DNA of 64,000 nucleotides from Canibacter zhoujuaniae. Lineage in GTDB: Bacteria > Actinomycetota > Actinomycetes > Actinomycetales > Microbacteriaceae. The stretch is from positions 186,001-250,000 of the forward strand of contig NZ_JAAIKA010000001.1 in the NCBI RefSeq assembly GCF_011752015.1, written 5' to 3'. Of the stretch, positions 1 through 9,270 are shown piece after piece; the first letter of the stretch is position 1, and every line of letters starts with the position of its first letter. Below the pieces are notes generated by a model. That model was not told the DNA's origin and ran no database searches. It worked only from the letters and a program-made list of their open reading frames with translations. The translations under genes and the position numbers were made by a program.

Positions 1-524
1 TGGGCCCAAGCCTCGGCGTGCGCCGCAAAGTTGTCATCGCACGGCGTCCATGAGGCACGAATTTGCAGCTGCGCACCCGTGCCCGCTGCTGCTAACCCAC
101 CGTAGCCGGAGGAGATAGTTTTTGTTGCGGATCCGGATATTGCTGTGTAGTCCGCGCCGTGCTTGTTGAGCGCATCAAGCAACCACGACCATGTGACATC
201 TGCAATAAAAGGGTCGTCTCCCATTTCGAGCTCTAGGGGAGCCTGGGCGTAGCACACAAAACGAAAATCACTGCCCCAGCTATCAACGCTGTTACTGTCG
301 TGTAAAAGTATCAGACGCCCGGCGCCTTCGGCTGAATCAAGATCCGGCTCGGCGTTTCTGTCTTGTAGGTGTGATACTCCGCCACCGATAGCGTGTGTGA
401 ACTGCGCGGTTGTGCGCGGTGCTGCAATTTCTGCCCACTGCAATTCAGCGCGAAAATTTGCCGCCCGAATTTGCGATACCGCCGCCTCGAAACTGGGCGG
501 GGCAGTTGTTAAAGTTGCGCTCAC
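1..524 (-). CDS. DUF3000 domain protein, 3' end cut by window edge
   Basis: The reverse strand reads open from a GTG at 524 to the window edge, giving about 174 residues without a stop. The translation begins VSATLTTAPPSFEAAVSQI and contains GRLILLHDSNS, VTWSWLLDAL, SGYGGL and IRASWTPCDDNFAAHAEAW. This is the pattern I know from the actinobacterial DUF3000 family, whose function is unknown. An in-frame TAA lies about 10 nt upstream of the GTG, so no longer start is available; AGAGG lies about 14 nt upstream. The gene is divergent from zapE. The C-terminus lies outside the window. Family call is firm; role unknown. Confidence 0.85.
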   Translation of the reverse strand, partial: MSATLTTAPPSFEAAVSQIRAANFRAELQWAEIAAPRTTAQFTHAIGGGVSHLQDRNAEPDLDSAEGAGRLILLHDSNSVDSWGSDFRFVCYAQAPLELEMGDDPFIADVTWSWLLDALNKHGADYTAISGSATKTISSGYGGLAAAGTGAQLQIRASWTPCDDNFAAHAEAWA

Positions 525-609
525 ACTGATAATTTATGAGTGCCTCTCATATCCACCCCTGAGGCGCGCCGCAATTCTGGCTGTAAGCTGAGCGGTCTAA
601 AATTAACGG

Positions 610-1716
610 GTGCTAGCAAACGAAAATTCTGCATTCAATCACCTGACGCACAGGACCCCACGGGTTACCGGCATGGAGCTTGTGGCGACTCTGACACCGC
701 CACCGCAGTTTGCCACGGCTACTTTTGATTCTTATAAACCGGATCCTGCGCACTCCTCACAGTCTGAGGCGAGGCAGCTGTTGCGCAATTTTGTTGCCGG
801 TGTCGGATCACAGCCGCTGCAGGAAAAGCGCGGAGGATTTTTCGGCTTTGGGCGTAAGAAAAAGCAGGGGGTAGCAGAAGAGGCAGCACAGCTTGCGCCT
901 GCTGTAACTGTGCCCGCCGGCAAAATGGGTGTCTATCTCGACGGCGGTTTCGGTGTTGGAAAAACCCACCTGTTGGCGGCCGCATGGCACGCGCAGGCCG
1001 GGCGCAAATATTTTGGCACCTTTATTGAATATACGGCGCTTGTTGGAGCATTGGGTTACGACGGTGCGGTGAAAGTGCTCAGCGGCGCAAAACTTATCTG
1101 TATCGATGAGTTTGAGCTTGATGATCCGGGTGACACGATGCTGATGACGCGCCTGATTAAAGATCTCACCGCAACCGGTTCAAAGTTCATTGCAACCAGT
1201 AATACTCCGCCGAATGCACTGGGTGAGGGGCGTTTCGCCGCTTCCGATTTTATGCGCGAGATTCAGTCTATGAGTGAAAAATTCGTGACCGTACGAATTG
1301 ACGGCGAAGACTACCGACAGCGCAATATTGAGGGTGAAGCGGTTGTGCTGAGCAGTCAGCAGTACACCGAAAAACTTGCACGCGATAGCGCAGCTGGCAA
1401 GTTTGTGACCGACGATAGCTTTGTTGACCTGCTTAACCACTTGAGACATGTGCACCCTTCAAGCTATGCGGCGCTGGTCAGCGGCATAGACCGGATCGGC
1501 CTGCGTGACACCTTCGAGCTGACAGACCAGTCTGCCGCACTCCGGTTTGTGGCTTTCATTGACCGCGTTTACGATGCGCAGATTCCGATGCAAGCAACCG
1601 GTATCCCGCTAAACACTATTTTCGGCGGTGGCATGCTCGATGGCGGTTATCGCAAGAAGTATCTGCGCTGTATGTCGCGCGTAAACGCCCTGTGCTCAGG
1701 AGAAATTGCTGATTAG
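610..1716 (+). CDS. zapE: Cell division protein ZapE (AFG1-like ATPase)
   Basis: A 368-residue P-loop ATPase of the AFG1/ZapE family. Walker A is GGFGVGKTHL at about residues 112-121 and Walker B is LICIDEFELDD at about 162-172; the N-terminal LTPPPQF and SYKPDP stretch is typical of the family. Proteobacterial ZapE associates with the FtsZ ring; the actinobacterial role is less clear. The GTG at 610 is chosen over the ATG at 673 because HLTHRTPRVTGMELVATL aligns with the usual N-terminus, which an ATG start would lose. It is divergent from the DUF3000 gene and 9 nt upstream of the MazF-like gene. Confidence 0.88.
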   Translation: MLANENSAFNHLTHRTPRVTGMELVATLTPPPQFATATFDSYKPDPAHSSQSEARQLLRNFVAGVGSQPLQEKRGGFFGFGRKKKQGVAEEAAQLAPAVTVPAGKMGVYLDGGFGVGKTHLLAAAWHAQAGRKYFGTFIEYTALVGALGYDGAVKVLSGAKLICIDEFELDDPGDTMLMTRLIKDLTATGSKFIATSNTPPNALGEGRFAASDFMREIQSMSEKFVTVRIDGEDYRQRNIEGEAVVLSSQQYTEKLARDSAAGKFVTDDSFVDLLNHLRHVHPSSYAALVSGIDRIGLRDTFELTDQSAALRFVAFIDRVYDAQIPMQATGIPLNTIFGGGMLDGGYRKKYLRCMSRVNALCSGEIAD

Positions 1717-1725
1717 GGCGCGCAT

Positions 1726-2283
1726 ATGAACTGGGAACGGTTGATCCGAAAAACTTTAGAGTCGCTGTTTGCTGAGCTGTTTCGTGGAAAACGCACCCGG
1801 CGCGGCACCAGATCTGCTCGGGGCCGCAGCGCCTCTCAACACAAGCACGGTTATCAAGTATCTGGCGCGGAATCTCCCGGACGTTACGGCGCTGGCGCCA
1901 CCTGTGACGCTAAAACAGCAGAAATTAAGTCGGCTGTGTTTGGTTATCAACCGAATCATGATGGCGATCCAGATCCGGGTGAGGTTGTTTGGACGTGGGT
2001 GCCGTATCAGGAGGCTGACGGGCGCGGCAAAGATCGTCCCGTGCTGATCCTTGGCCGCTGCGATCAAGAGACGGTAATTGGTTGCTATCTGTCAACTAAA
2101 CAGCATCGCGGATTTATTAATATAGGGTCTGGGCCGTGGGATGCGGAACAGCGAAACAGCTATCTTAACCCACATCGTATTTTGCGCGTTAAGACCTCAG
2201 GAATGCGTCGCGAGGCTGCGCAAGTGAGCCGCAGCCAGTATGACGAGGTTGTTAAACAACTGCAGCACAGAGGTGTTCTCTAA
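1726..2283 (+). CDS. PemK/MazF-family toxin-like protein with N-terminal extension
   Basis: A 185-residue protein. The C-terminal ~100 residues form a PemK/MazF fold: EVVWTWVPYQEADGRGKDRP (about 86-105) followed by VLILGR resembles the substrate-binding strand of MazF endoribonucleases. The first ~85 residues are basic and low in complexity (GKRTRRGTRSARGRS), which is unlike a minimal ~110-residue MazF. No antitoxin gene lies beside it: zapE is upstream and a convergent membrane protein downstream. Free-standing extended MazF-like proteins occur in actinobacteria and may not be toxins. Its TAA overlaps the opposite-strand TAG in a shared CTAA at 2280-2283. Confidence 0.75.
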   Translation: MNWERLIRKTLESLFAELFRGKRTRRGTRSARGRSASQHKHGYQVSGAESPGRYGAGATCDAKTAEIKSAVFGYQPNHDGDPDPGEVVWTWVPYQEADGRGKDRPVLILGRCDQETVIGCYLSTKQHRGFINIGSGPWDAEQRNSYLNPHRILRVKTSGMRREAAQVSRSQYDEVVKQLQHRGVL

Positions 2284-3320
2284 TGGAGCGGATCTAGGCT
2301 GCTGTCGAGTTTCCGGTTGAGGTCGACAGAGGTTTCAGATAACTCCAAGAGGCGTTGCCTCTTTGTTTCAAAATCAGATGCGAGCCCTTCTAGCTGGAGC
2401 CGCTCATTTTCTAAGCTGTCGCGGCGCTGTTTCAGTAGATCGCTTTCTCGGTAAAACGCTGCTGGGTCGTCCGCATAAAAATGTTCGTCATTGCGTTTTC
2501 TGAAAGCCTCTGCGTCTGCATTAAATGAGCGCACTGCATCTTCAAAGCTTGCCCTGCGAGACTCGTATTCAGACTTAATGCCGTCCATGTTTGCCTGTAG
2601 CTGCTCAGCTTCTGCCTGGAGGTCGCTGAACACAGAATGGTAACCGTTGAAATAGGAGAGGATCGCACCGCGGTCTTTGAAGTAGCTGCTGTAGTGCGTT
2701 TCCAGGGTCTTGGGCAAATCGCTAACTTCGGTGCCTAACACTGAGTGGAGTTCGTTAGCGAAACTTGTTTCTGAGAGGTGTTCATACACGCTCATCCGCT
2801 CAGCAAGTGCGGGATCTGCGGCTTTTCTTTCCTCATAAAAGCTGAGCAGTTGCTGCTGCAGGCTCTCGCGCTCACCGTTTTTAAGTTGCGCCCAGGCGGC
2901 GTGCAAAAGTTCGTGCGCAGCGGTGGTTTCGACGATTCCAGAAATGCGGGAATCATTGACGCGAAACAGATAAATTGCGTGCTTGTGCGAGTAGCAACCG
3001 ACAACATGACCGCCCTCCCTGTGGTCAACACCGGCACACGCCTTATTAAACCGGTCGCGATCGATAATCTCTGGATGCGTTGATCTGAAGACGAGCGAGC
3101 CGGCGGTGGTTAGTTGGAGATGCTCTTCGAGAGTTGCAACCTCAGCAGATGGCTCAAACTGTTGCGTCTGAATCCAGTTTGAAATTGTGTAGCGCTGATC
3201 GTAGGCGTAGTAGCTGCCGGCGAGCACACAGGCACCAACTAACAGGGACGCCAGCACCCGCCCAGTGCGACGCCGCTGCGGCACAGGCGTGGGTTCGGAC
3301 GAAATCGGATCTTGGAGCAT
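2280..3320 (-). CDS. Membrane-anchored HExxH putative metalloprotease with coiled-coil tail
   Basis: A 346-residue protein with a short cytoplasmic head, one TM segment (about residues 21-40) and an extracytoplasmic remainder. It carries TTAAHELLHAAW, a zincin-type HExxH at 136-140, and an acidic stretch FANELHSVLGTEV at about 187-199 that could give the third zinc ligand. Two cysteines (about 95 and 109) flank the front of this domain. The last ~110 residues are Glu/Gln/Arg-rich and predicted coiled coil. I do not recognise a named family; I have an impression of similar proteins in Saccharibacteria, which needs a search. The likely role is processing of envelope proteins, by inference. It converges with the MazF-like gene. 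Confidence 0.72.
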   Translation of the reverse strand: MLQDPISSEPTPVPQRRRTGRVLASLLVGACVLAGSYYAYDQRYTISNWIQTQQFEPSAEVATLEEHLQLTTAGSLVFRSTHPEIIDRDRFNKACAGVDHREGGHVVGCYSHKHAIYLFRVNDSRISGIVETTAAHELLHAAWAQLKNGERESLQQQLLSFYEERKAADPALAERMSVYEHLSETSFANELHSVLGTEVSDLPKTLETHYSSYFKDRGAILSYFNGYHSVFSDLQAEAEQLQANMDGIKSEYESRRASFEDAVRSFNADAEAFRKRNDEHFYADDPAAFYRESDLLKQRRDSLENERLQLEGLASDFETKRQRLLELSETSVDLNRKLDSSLDPLH

Positions 3321-3458
3321 TTTAATAAGTTCTTGACTGCCGGGTCAGTCTTATGTAAAAGCTTATTGCCACCTCGGGGCATATCGCGTAAATACGGGCG
3401 AGAGTTAACAAAATGAAACAGTGCAGAGTGCGTGCGACACGCTGAGCGCCGTGATTAT

Positions 3459-3487
3459 TTGCAAAATGATAATGAGTTTATTAAAGT
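3459..3487 (+). promoter_or_regulatory. Candidate promoter of the tRNA Gly-Cys-Val cluster
   Basis: TTGCAA at 3459-3464, a 17-nt spacer, then TAAAGT at 3482-3487. Transcription would start about 23 nt before the first tRNA. A second candidate (TTGACT at 3333, TAAAAG at 3356) lies further upstream. Called by eye only. Confidence 0.4.
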
Positions 3488-3516
3488 TAATCGAGTTGCA
3501 CGGGAACGTGTAGCAA

Positions 3517-3589
3517 GCGGATGTAGCGCAGTTGGTAGCGCATCACCTTGCCAAGGTGAGGGTCGCGAGTTCGAGTCTCGTCATCCGCT
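3517..3589 (+). tRNA. tRNA-Gly (GCC)
   Basis: The acceptor arm GCGGATG pairs with CATCCGC; the discriminator is T and CCA is not encoded. The anticodon loop TTGCCAA gives anticodon GCC. The T-arm contains GTTCGAGTC. It is first in a three-tRNA cluster. Confidence 0.95.
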
Positions 3590-3636
3590 CTGGTGGGCGG
3601 TTAACCGAACCACCCCCGGTAAGGTTTATTCCTTTC

Positions 3637-3707
3637 GGTGGCGTGGCCGAGAGGCGAGGCAGCGGCCTGCAAAGCCGTATACACGGGTTCGAATCCCGTC
3701 GCCACCT
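3637..3707 (+). tRNA. tRNA-Cys (GCA)
   Basis: A 71-nt tRNA. GGTGGCG pairs with CGCCACC, the discriminator is T, and CCA is encoded at 3708-3710. The anticodon loop CTGCAAA gives GCA. The T-loop is GGTTCGAAT. Confidence 0.95.
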
Positions 3708-3716
3708 CCACTAAAT

Positions 3717-3791
3717 GAGCGATTGGCGCAGCCTGGTTAGCGCGTTTCCTTGACACGGAAGAGGTCGCTGGTTCGAATCCAGTATCGCTCA
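3717..3791 (+). tRNA. tRNA-Val (GAC)
   Basis: GAGCGAT pairs with ATCGCTC and the discriminator is A. The anticodon loop TTGACAC gives GAC. CCA is not encoded. It lies 9 nt after the tRNA-Cys CCA, so the three tRNAs are probably co-transcribed. Confidence 0.95.
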
Positions 3792-3854
3792 CAGATTACT
3801 TACTAATCACAGTAGTTTTCTCTGACTGCGAGAATCGCGTAATAGACTTTTATT

Positions 3855-4523
3855 ATGGGTTCTGCACAGTATGATCAGCTCTTTACTGAAACTTTTGAAG
3901 CCTTAGCTTCCGGGTCTTATGCACCACTAGACCTGCTAACTAAGTGGTGGCAAACAGCTGAGAGCAGCGATATCATTGTTGATCACCGTGCAGCCGCACT
4001 TGCCACCTTCGATGCTGAGAGCGGATACCCAGACTCGCGAATCGTGTATGTGCGGCCGCCTAGGGAGTCTGGCTTTGAGTTTTATACTGACCGCAGCTCT
4101 GTTAAGGGGGTGCAACTGCAGAAACACCCGCAGGCAGCTATTACGATGCTGTGGCACAATGCGTGGATCCAAGTGCGTGTGCGCGGCGATGTGACGCTGA
4201 CCTCACGCGACAGTGATCTGGCATACTGGCAGGCTCGCCCGGTAGAGAACAGGCTCGCAGGGTATTCTTCACAGCAGTCACAGGCTGTTGCGAGTGAGGC
4301 TGAGCGCGACGCTAATTTTGCAGCAGCCAAGGCGCTCTATCAGGAAGGTGATGTGCCGCTGCCGGAGCGCTGGGGTGGTTTCGTGTTGCTTCCGCGAGAA
4401 ATTGAATTCTGGCGTGGCACCGATCACCGGATGCACCGGCGGGTACGTTTACAGTGGCAGGGGAGCGAGCAGCCGAATCTCAACACTGCAGACGGGTGGA
4501 GCCACACGCTTCTAAACCCCTAA
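3855..4523 (+). CDS. pdxH: Pyridoxamine 5'-phosphate oxidase
   Basis: A 222-residue FMN enzyme that oxidises pyridoxamine or pyridoxine phosphate to pyridoxal 5'-phosphate. Family landmarks are SRIVYVRPPRESGFEFYTD (FMN and substrate strand, about 57-75), YSSQQSQ, and the C-terminal PERWGGFVLLPREIEFWRG followed by HRMHRR. The length is normal. No Shine-Dalgarno motif precedes the ATG, but TAATAG lies at 3840-3845, so the mRNA could be nearly leaderless. Its TAA overlaps the TAG of the opposite-strand exporter within CTAA at 4520-4523. Confidence 0.92.
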   Translation: MGSAQYDQLFTETFEALASGSYAPLDLLTKWWQTAESSDIIVDHRAAALATFDAESGYPDSRIVYVRPPRESGFEFYTDRSSVKGVQLQKHPQAAITMLWHNAWIQVRVRGDVTLTSRDSDLAYWQARPVENRLAGYSSQQSQAVASEAERDANFAAAKALYQEGDVPLPERWGGFVLLPREIEFWRGTDHRMHRRVRLQWQGSEQPNLNTADGWSHTLLNP

Positions 4524-5767
4524 ACCGGTTTTTTAACGACAGCCCGGTAAATTAACCATCCGATGCTGCCAACTACAACCAGCCCCAGGGCGCCGGCAGC
4601 CAACTGCCAGGCAGCGCTTTCAGCCGCCGGCACTATGACACCGGCGATAGTTGCTGAGCAGAGCAGCAGCAGAAATGATGCGACGCTGGTCGCGCTACCT
4701 TTTGAATCAGGGAACATGTCAACCATTTCAAGCTGCGTCGGGCCCATCATTAGTGCCGCACCCAGCCCGGCCAACGCCGGCCCCACCATGAGCAACTGCG
4801 CGGGGAGGGCGTGGGTGTTGCCTGTGTCGATGATCAAATATGCCATCACCGTGCTGTAGCTGTGGGCTATGAGCAACACCGGAAGCGCAATACTGATGAA
4901 CGTGCTGCGCCGCACCCTGAATGAGAGCCTCCCGACCAGCAGGTTGCCGATGGTCATACCGCCAATAATAGGCACAAATAAAAGCCAGTAGTCCTGTTCA
5001 CTGAGCCCCAAGTAGTGCGGAATAATGACAGGCGCGGCACTGATGTAAACAAAGAAACCCTGGCTGGCTAATGTGACCAAGCCAAGCAGTAAGAAGCGCG
5101 GGTTGCGACCCACATGCACTAGCGCCTTCAGAATAGCGCCAGGCTTAAACGGCAGACGCTTGGTTTTAGGCAGTGTTTCAGGAATGCGAATGAGCGTTAA
5201 GACGAGAGTCACAGCGGCGTATACGAACATCGCAAAAAAGATATGACGCCAGGTGCCGATGAGCAGCACCCAGCCGCCGATAATTGGCGCTATAGCGGGA
5301 GCGAGCGCAAAAACCATCATCACATTACTGGTCAGTCGCTGCGCAATCGGGCCGCTGTAGAGATCGCGAATTATGACGCGAGAGATAACAGTTGCACCAC
5401 CTGCTGACAGCCCTTGAACAGTGCGAAAAATCAGCAGCAGCTCGAACGACGGCGCAAGAGTCGTGCCCAGACTGGCGAGCAGATAGACGCTAAAGGCAAG
5501 CAGCATAACCCGTTTGCGCCCTATCGCATCAGAAATAGCGCCGTGAAATAAGCTCATTCCTGCGAAGGCAACAAGATAAATACTAGTAATTTGCTGCAGT
5601 TGTGCCGTGCTGACATTAAACTCCCTGCCGATATGCGGGAAACCGGGGAAGATCATGTCGATTGTGAACGGCCCCAACATCGCTAACATTGCCAGGCTAA
5701 TGATTAATGCGAAGGGCGGCTTATCCGGAAAACCAGTTGATAAACGAATTGCAGAGGTTTCTGACAC
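4520..5767 (-). CDS. Bcr/CflA-family MFS drug efflux transporter
   Basis: A 415-residue, about 12-TM major facilitator. The N-terminal LAMLGPFTIDMIFPGFPHIG and the loop motif HGAISDAIGRKRVML (about 95-109) match the Bcr/CflA (DHA1) group of proton-driven drug exporters. MMGPTQLEMVDMFPDSKGSA near the C-terminus corresponds to the late conserved loop. Substrate cannot be inferred. It is divergent from thrS, with about 94 nt between them. Confidence 0.85.
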   Translation of the reverse strand: MSETSAIRLSTGFPDKPPFALIISLAMLAMLGPFTIDMIFPGFPHIGREFNVSTAQLQQITSIYLVAFAGMSLFHGAISDAIGRKRVMLLAFSVYLLASLGTTLAPSFELLLIFRTVQGLSAGGATVISRVIIRDLYSGPIAQRLTSNVMMVFALAPAIAPIIGGWVLLIGTWRHIFFAMFVYAAVTLVLTLIRIPETLPKTKRLPFKPGAILKALVHVGRNPRFLLLGLVTLASQGFFVYISAAPVIIPHYLGLSEQDYWLLFVPIIGGMTIGNLLVGRLSFRVRRSTFISIALPVLLIAHSYSTVMAYLIIDTGNTHALPAQLLMVGPALAGLGAALMMGPTQLEMVDMFPDSKGSATSVASFLLLLCSATIAGVIVPAAESAAWQLAAGALGLVVVGSIGWLIYRAVVKKPV

Positions 5768-5861
5768 CCGATAAGTCTACGCCTCTAAGATAGAAGTAGA
5801 AATTTTTAGACTAGATGCAGCGTAGAGAAGTTAACAACAGATCTACCACTTAGGAGAGATT

Positions 5862-7820
5862 GTGGCAGACGGTTTTTCACTGTTTACCGACCGCAACGTC
5901 GTCGCGATGCGCGTCAACGGCGAATTGAAAGATTTAGCAGCTACAGTCTCTGACACGGATACAGTTGAGCCGGTCACGCTTGAGTCAGAAGACGGCTTAA
6001 ACATTTTGCGCCACAGCACCGCGCACGTGCTTGCGCAGGCCGTGCAAGCGATCAACCCAGAAGTTAAATTGGGCATCGGGCCACCGGTAACCGACGGTTT
6101 CTACTACGATTTTGATCCTGCTGCGCCGTTCACACCTGAAGATCTCAAAGAGATCACCAAAAAAATGCAGCAGATTGTGAAGCAGGGGCAGCGGTTTGTG
6201 CGTCGCGTGGTGTCAGAGGACGAAGCGCGCAGAGAGCTCGCAAATGAGCCTTACAAGCTTGAACTAATCGGGATCAAGGGCAGCACCGGCGACGATAACG
6301 AGAACGTTGAGGTCGGTGGTGCAGAACTTACAATCTATGACAACGTTGATCCGAAAACCGGTGAGGTGCTTTGGAAGGATCTGTGCCGCGGCCCGCACCT
6401 GCCCAACACAAAGCTAATCGGCAACGGCTGGAGTTTAATGCGCACAGCCGCCGCTTACTGGCGGGGCAGTGAGAAGAATCCGCAGTTGCAGCGCATCTAC
6501 GGCACCGCGTGGCCGAGCAAAGATGAGCTGCGCGCCTATCAGGTGCGGCTTGAAGAAGCCGCGAAACGCGACCATCGCAAGCTCGGAGTCGAGCTAGATC
6601 TGTTCAGCTTCCCTGATGAAATCGGTTCGGGTCTTGCCGTTTTCCACCCCAAGGGTGGCATCATCCGTAATGAAATTGAGCAGTACCTACGGGGGCAACT
6701 GCTTGCGGCCGGCTACGACCTTGTAAACACCCCGCACATTACGAAGGGGCACCTCTTTGAAACAAGCCAGCACCTGTCTTTCTATAAAGACGGCATGTTT
6801 CCGGCAATGCATCTTGACGAGGTGAGTGACAGCGAGGGCAACGTCATAAAACCCGGGCAGGATTACTACCTGAAACCGATGAACTGCCCCTTCCACAATC
6901 TCATTTATCGCGCTCGCGCACGCTCCTATCGTGAGCTGCCGCTGCGTCTTGCCGAGTTCGGCACGGTTTACCGCTACGAGAAGAGCGGCACACTCTCAGG
7001 CCTGACCCGTGTGCGCGGCCTGACCCAGGACGACGCGCACATTTATGTTACCGATGAGCAGGTGCGCGATGAGATTAAGAGTCAGCTGACACAGGTTTTT
7101 AATGTGCTGAATGGTTACGGCCTCAGCGACTACTATCTTGAGCTCTCAACCCGCGATCCGGAAAAATCGGTGGGCACAGATGAGCAGTGGGAAACCGCTG
7201 AAGCAACACTCCGTGAGGTGGCAGAAGAAACAGGTCTCGAGCTGGTTGCTGATCCGGGTGGTGCGGCTTTTTACGGCCCGAAAATATCGGTGCAGGCGCG
7301 TGATGCGATCGGCCGCACATGGCAGATGAGCACCGTGCAGCTCGATTTTAATCAACCGGAGCTGTTCGAGCTTGAATACGCTGCCGCTGACGGCACGCGT
7401 AAACGTCCGACCATGATTCACCGGGCGCTGCTCGGCTCGGTTGAGCGATTCTTCGCAATTTTGCTTGAACACTATGCTGGTGCATTCCCGGTTTGGTTGT
7501 CTCCTGTGCAGGTTGTCGGTATTCCGGTGGCCGCTGAATATGGCTCATACCTCGATGAGATTATTGAAAAACTGCGCGCGCACGGTGTGCGTGCTGAGGT
7601 GGATCACGACGATGATCGAATGCCAAAGAAGATCCGCACCCACACCAAAGCGAAGGTGCCTTTCCAGCTCATCGCCGGTGAAGAGGATCGCAGCGCTGGC
7701 GCGGTCAGTTTCCGCTTCCGTGACGGCTCACAGTTAAACGGTGTGCCGGTGGCTGAGGCTGTGGAGCGCATCGTGCAGGCGATTCAGCAGCACGAACAGG
7801 TGAACACCGCATGGGCCTAG
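5862..7820 (+). CDS. thrS: Threonyl-tRNA synthetase
   Basis: A 652-residue class II synthetase. An N-terminal TGS-like region is followed by the editing domain ([11 protein letters not shown], about 51-61, and [11 protein letters not shown], about 174-184) and the catalytic core with MNCPFHN (a zinc-ligand Cys), [20 protein letters not shown] and TQDDAHI. The C-terminal anticodon-binding domain begins near [14 protein letters not shown]. The start is GTG at 5862, with TAGGAGAG just upstream. The HIT gene begins inside its 3' end, a 10-nt overlap. No T-box was seen in the leader. Confidence 0.97.
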   Translation: MADGFSLFTDRNVVAMRVNGELKDLAATVSDTDTVEPVTLESEDGLNILRHSTAHVLAQAVQAINPEVKLGIGPPVTDGFYYDFDPAAPFTPEDLKEITKKMQQIVKQGQRFVRRVVSEDEARRELANEPYKLELIGIKGSTGDDNENVEVGGAELTIYDNVDPKTGEVLWKDLCRGPHLPNTKLIGNGWSLMRTAAAYWRGSEKNPQLQRIYGTAWPSKDELRAYQVRLEEAAKRDHRKLGVELDLFSFPDEIGSGLAVFHPKGGIIRNEIEQYLRGQLLAAGYDLVNTPHITKGHLFETSQHLSFYKDGMFPAMHLDEVSDSEGNVIKPGQDYYLKPMNCPFHNLIYRARARSYRELPLRLAEFGTVYRYEKSGTLSGLTRVRGLTQDDAHIYVTDEQVRDEIKSQLTQVFNVLNGYGLSDYYLELSTRDPEKSVGTDEQWETAEATLREVAEETGLELVADPGGAAFYGPKISVQARDAIGRTWQMSTVQLDFNQPELFELEYAAADGTRKRPTMIHRALLGSVERFFAILLEHYAGAFPVWLSPVQVVGIPVAAEYGSYLDEIIEKLRAHGVRAEVDHDDDRMPKKIRTHTKAKVPFQLIAGEEDRSAGAVSFRFRDGSQLNGVPVAEAVERIVQAIQQHEQVNTAWA

Positions 7821-8407
7821 AAGATGCGGACACAGTAGCGCAGGGGGTGGATCTGCCGGCCGACCTCTTCGGCGCAGAGCGTGAGACGGAGTTTGCCGCC
7901 GGCGCGCCTGATGGTTTCAGCAGGCTCTGGGTGCCGCATCGGATGGCGTATGTGGCAGACCACACCCAGCCGGGAGCAGCAGACTGTCCATTCTGTGCGG
8001 CGCCGGCAAAGAGCGACGCAGACGGTCTTATCGTTGCGCGTGGCGAGAGCGCTTTCGTCCTGATGAATCTGTTTCCATACAACGGCGGGCATGTGCTTGT
8101 GTGCCCCTACCGGCATATTTCGACCTATGACGAAGCTTCTGCCGCAGAGGTTGCAGAGATCGGTTTCTTAACGCAGCACGCGATGCGCGTTATCAAAGAG
8201 GTGAGTGGCTGTCACGGTTTTAATATCGGAATGAACCAGGGGGAGGTGGCTGGTGCTGGGATCGCAGCCCATCTGCATCAGCACATCGTGCCGCGTTGGA
8301 GATACGACTCTAATTTCTTTCCCATCATCGCGCGCACGAAGGCACTGCCGCAGCTGCTTGAAGAGGTTAGAGCACAGCTCGCATCGGCGTGGGACGTCAC
8401 AAGTTAG
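7811..8407 (+). CDS. HIT-family nucleotide hydrolase/transferase
   Basis: A 198-residue histidine-triad protein. The catalytic signature [10 protein letters not shown] (about 155-164) is intact, and CPFC (about 60-63) followed by [19 protein letters not shown] is typical of the AP4A-phosphorylase-like HIT group of actinobacteria. It probably acts on dinucleoside polyphosphates or nucleotide phosphoramidates. It overlaps thrS by 10 nt, as expected for this conserved neighbourhood. The gene that often follows (pgsA) is absent; yebC comes next. Confidence 0.88.
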   Translation: MGLEDADTVAQGVDLPADLFGAERETEFAAGAPDGFSRLWVPHRMAYVADHTQPGAADCPFCAAPAKSDADGLIVARGESAFVLMNLFPYNGGHVLVCPYRHISTYDEASAAEVAEIGFLTQHAMRVIKEVSGCHGFNIGMNQGEVAGAGIAAHLHQHIVPRWRYDSNFFPIIARTKALPQLLEEVRAQLASAWDVTS

Positions 8408-8431
8408 CCGCGCGATCCGCAAGAAATATGG

Positions 8432-8449
8432 GGTAATCTGCCGATTACC
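8432..8449 (+). terminator. Small perfect hairpin between HIT gene and yebC
   Basis: GGTAATC and GATTACC form a 7-bp stem around a TGCC tetraloop. No U-run follows, so it is a weak terminator candidate or a stem in the yebC leader. Confidence 0.35.
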
Positions 8450-8496
8450 TCTAAACTGAATCTGTTGACTTTTTCTGAAGACGGTAAGGAATATCG

Positions 8497-9261
8497 ATGG
8501 CAGGTCACTCCAAGTGGGCAACAACCAAACACAAGAAAGCAGCGCTTGATGCGAAGCGTGCAAAAGCTTTTGCGAAGTTGACCAAGAATATCGAGGTTGC
8601 CGCACGAATTGGCGGCGCAGACTTAGAGGGCAACCCGGCTCTTGAAGTTGCTGTGCACAAAGCTAAAAAACAGTCTGTGCCGAACGACAACATTGAGCGC
8701 GCTATTAAGCGTGGCGCAGGTCTCACCGGTGATGCTGTTGACTACGAAACTATTATGTATGAGGCTTACGGCCCCAACGGTGTGGCGCTCCTGATTGAGT
8801 GTCTGACCGATAATCGCAACCGTGCAGCAACCGAAGTGCGTGTGGCGGTGACCCGCAACGGGGGCAACATGGCAGACCCGGGAAGCGTGTCTTTCAACTT
8901 CAACCGTAAAGGTGTGATTACCGTAGCGGCTGAGGGCGCAGATGAAGACTCAATTTTTGAGGCGGTGCTCGAAGCTGGTGCTGAAGAGGTAGAGAAAACC
9001 CCGAACGGTGAGGCGTTTGAGATTATCACCGAGCCAAACGATGTTGAGCCGGCTCGAAAGGCGCTGGCTGATGCTGGGATCGATTACGAATCAGCTGAGG
9101 TTGAGTTTGTGCCGAATCTGAAGGTTGATATTGATGCTGAGACGGCGCGGAAAATCTTTAAACTGATTGATGCGCTTGAAGACAGCGATGACGTGCAGAA
9201 CGTTTACTCAAACTTTGGTCTCACCGCTGAGGTGCAGGCGGAGCTTGAGGCGGACGAATAA
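8497..9261 (+). CDS. yebC: YebC/PmpR-family regulatory protein
   Basis: A 254-residue member of the conserved YebC/TACO1 family. The N-terminus [20 protein letters not shown] is diagnostic, and NVERAIKRG-like NIERAIKRG follows at about 67-75. Members have been reported as DNA-binding regulators and as aids to translation of proline-rich stretches. AAGGA at 8486-8490 is a good ribosome site for the ATG. ruvC follows after 9 nt, the usual yebC-ruvC pairing. Confidence 0.93.
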   Translation: MAGHSKWATTKHKKAALDAKRAKAFAKLTKNIEVAARIGGADLEGNPALEVAVHKAKKQSVPNDNIERAIKRGAGLTGDAVDYETIMYEAYGPNGVALLIECLTDNRNRAATEVRVAVTRNGGNMADPGSVSFNFNRKGVITVAAEGADEDSIFEAVLEAGAEEVEKTPNGEAFEIITEPNDVEPARKALADAGIDYESAEVEFVPNLKVDIDAETARKIFKLIDALEDSDDVQNVYSNFGLTAEVQAELEADE

Positions 9262-9270
9262 AATCACCTT

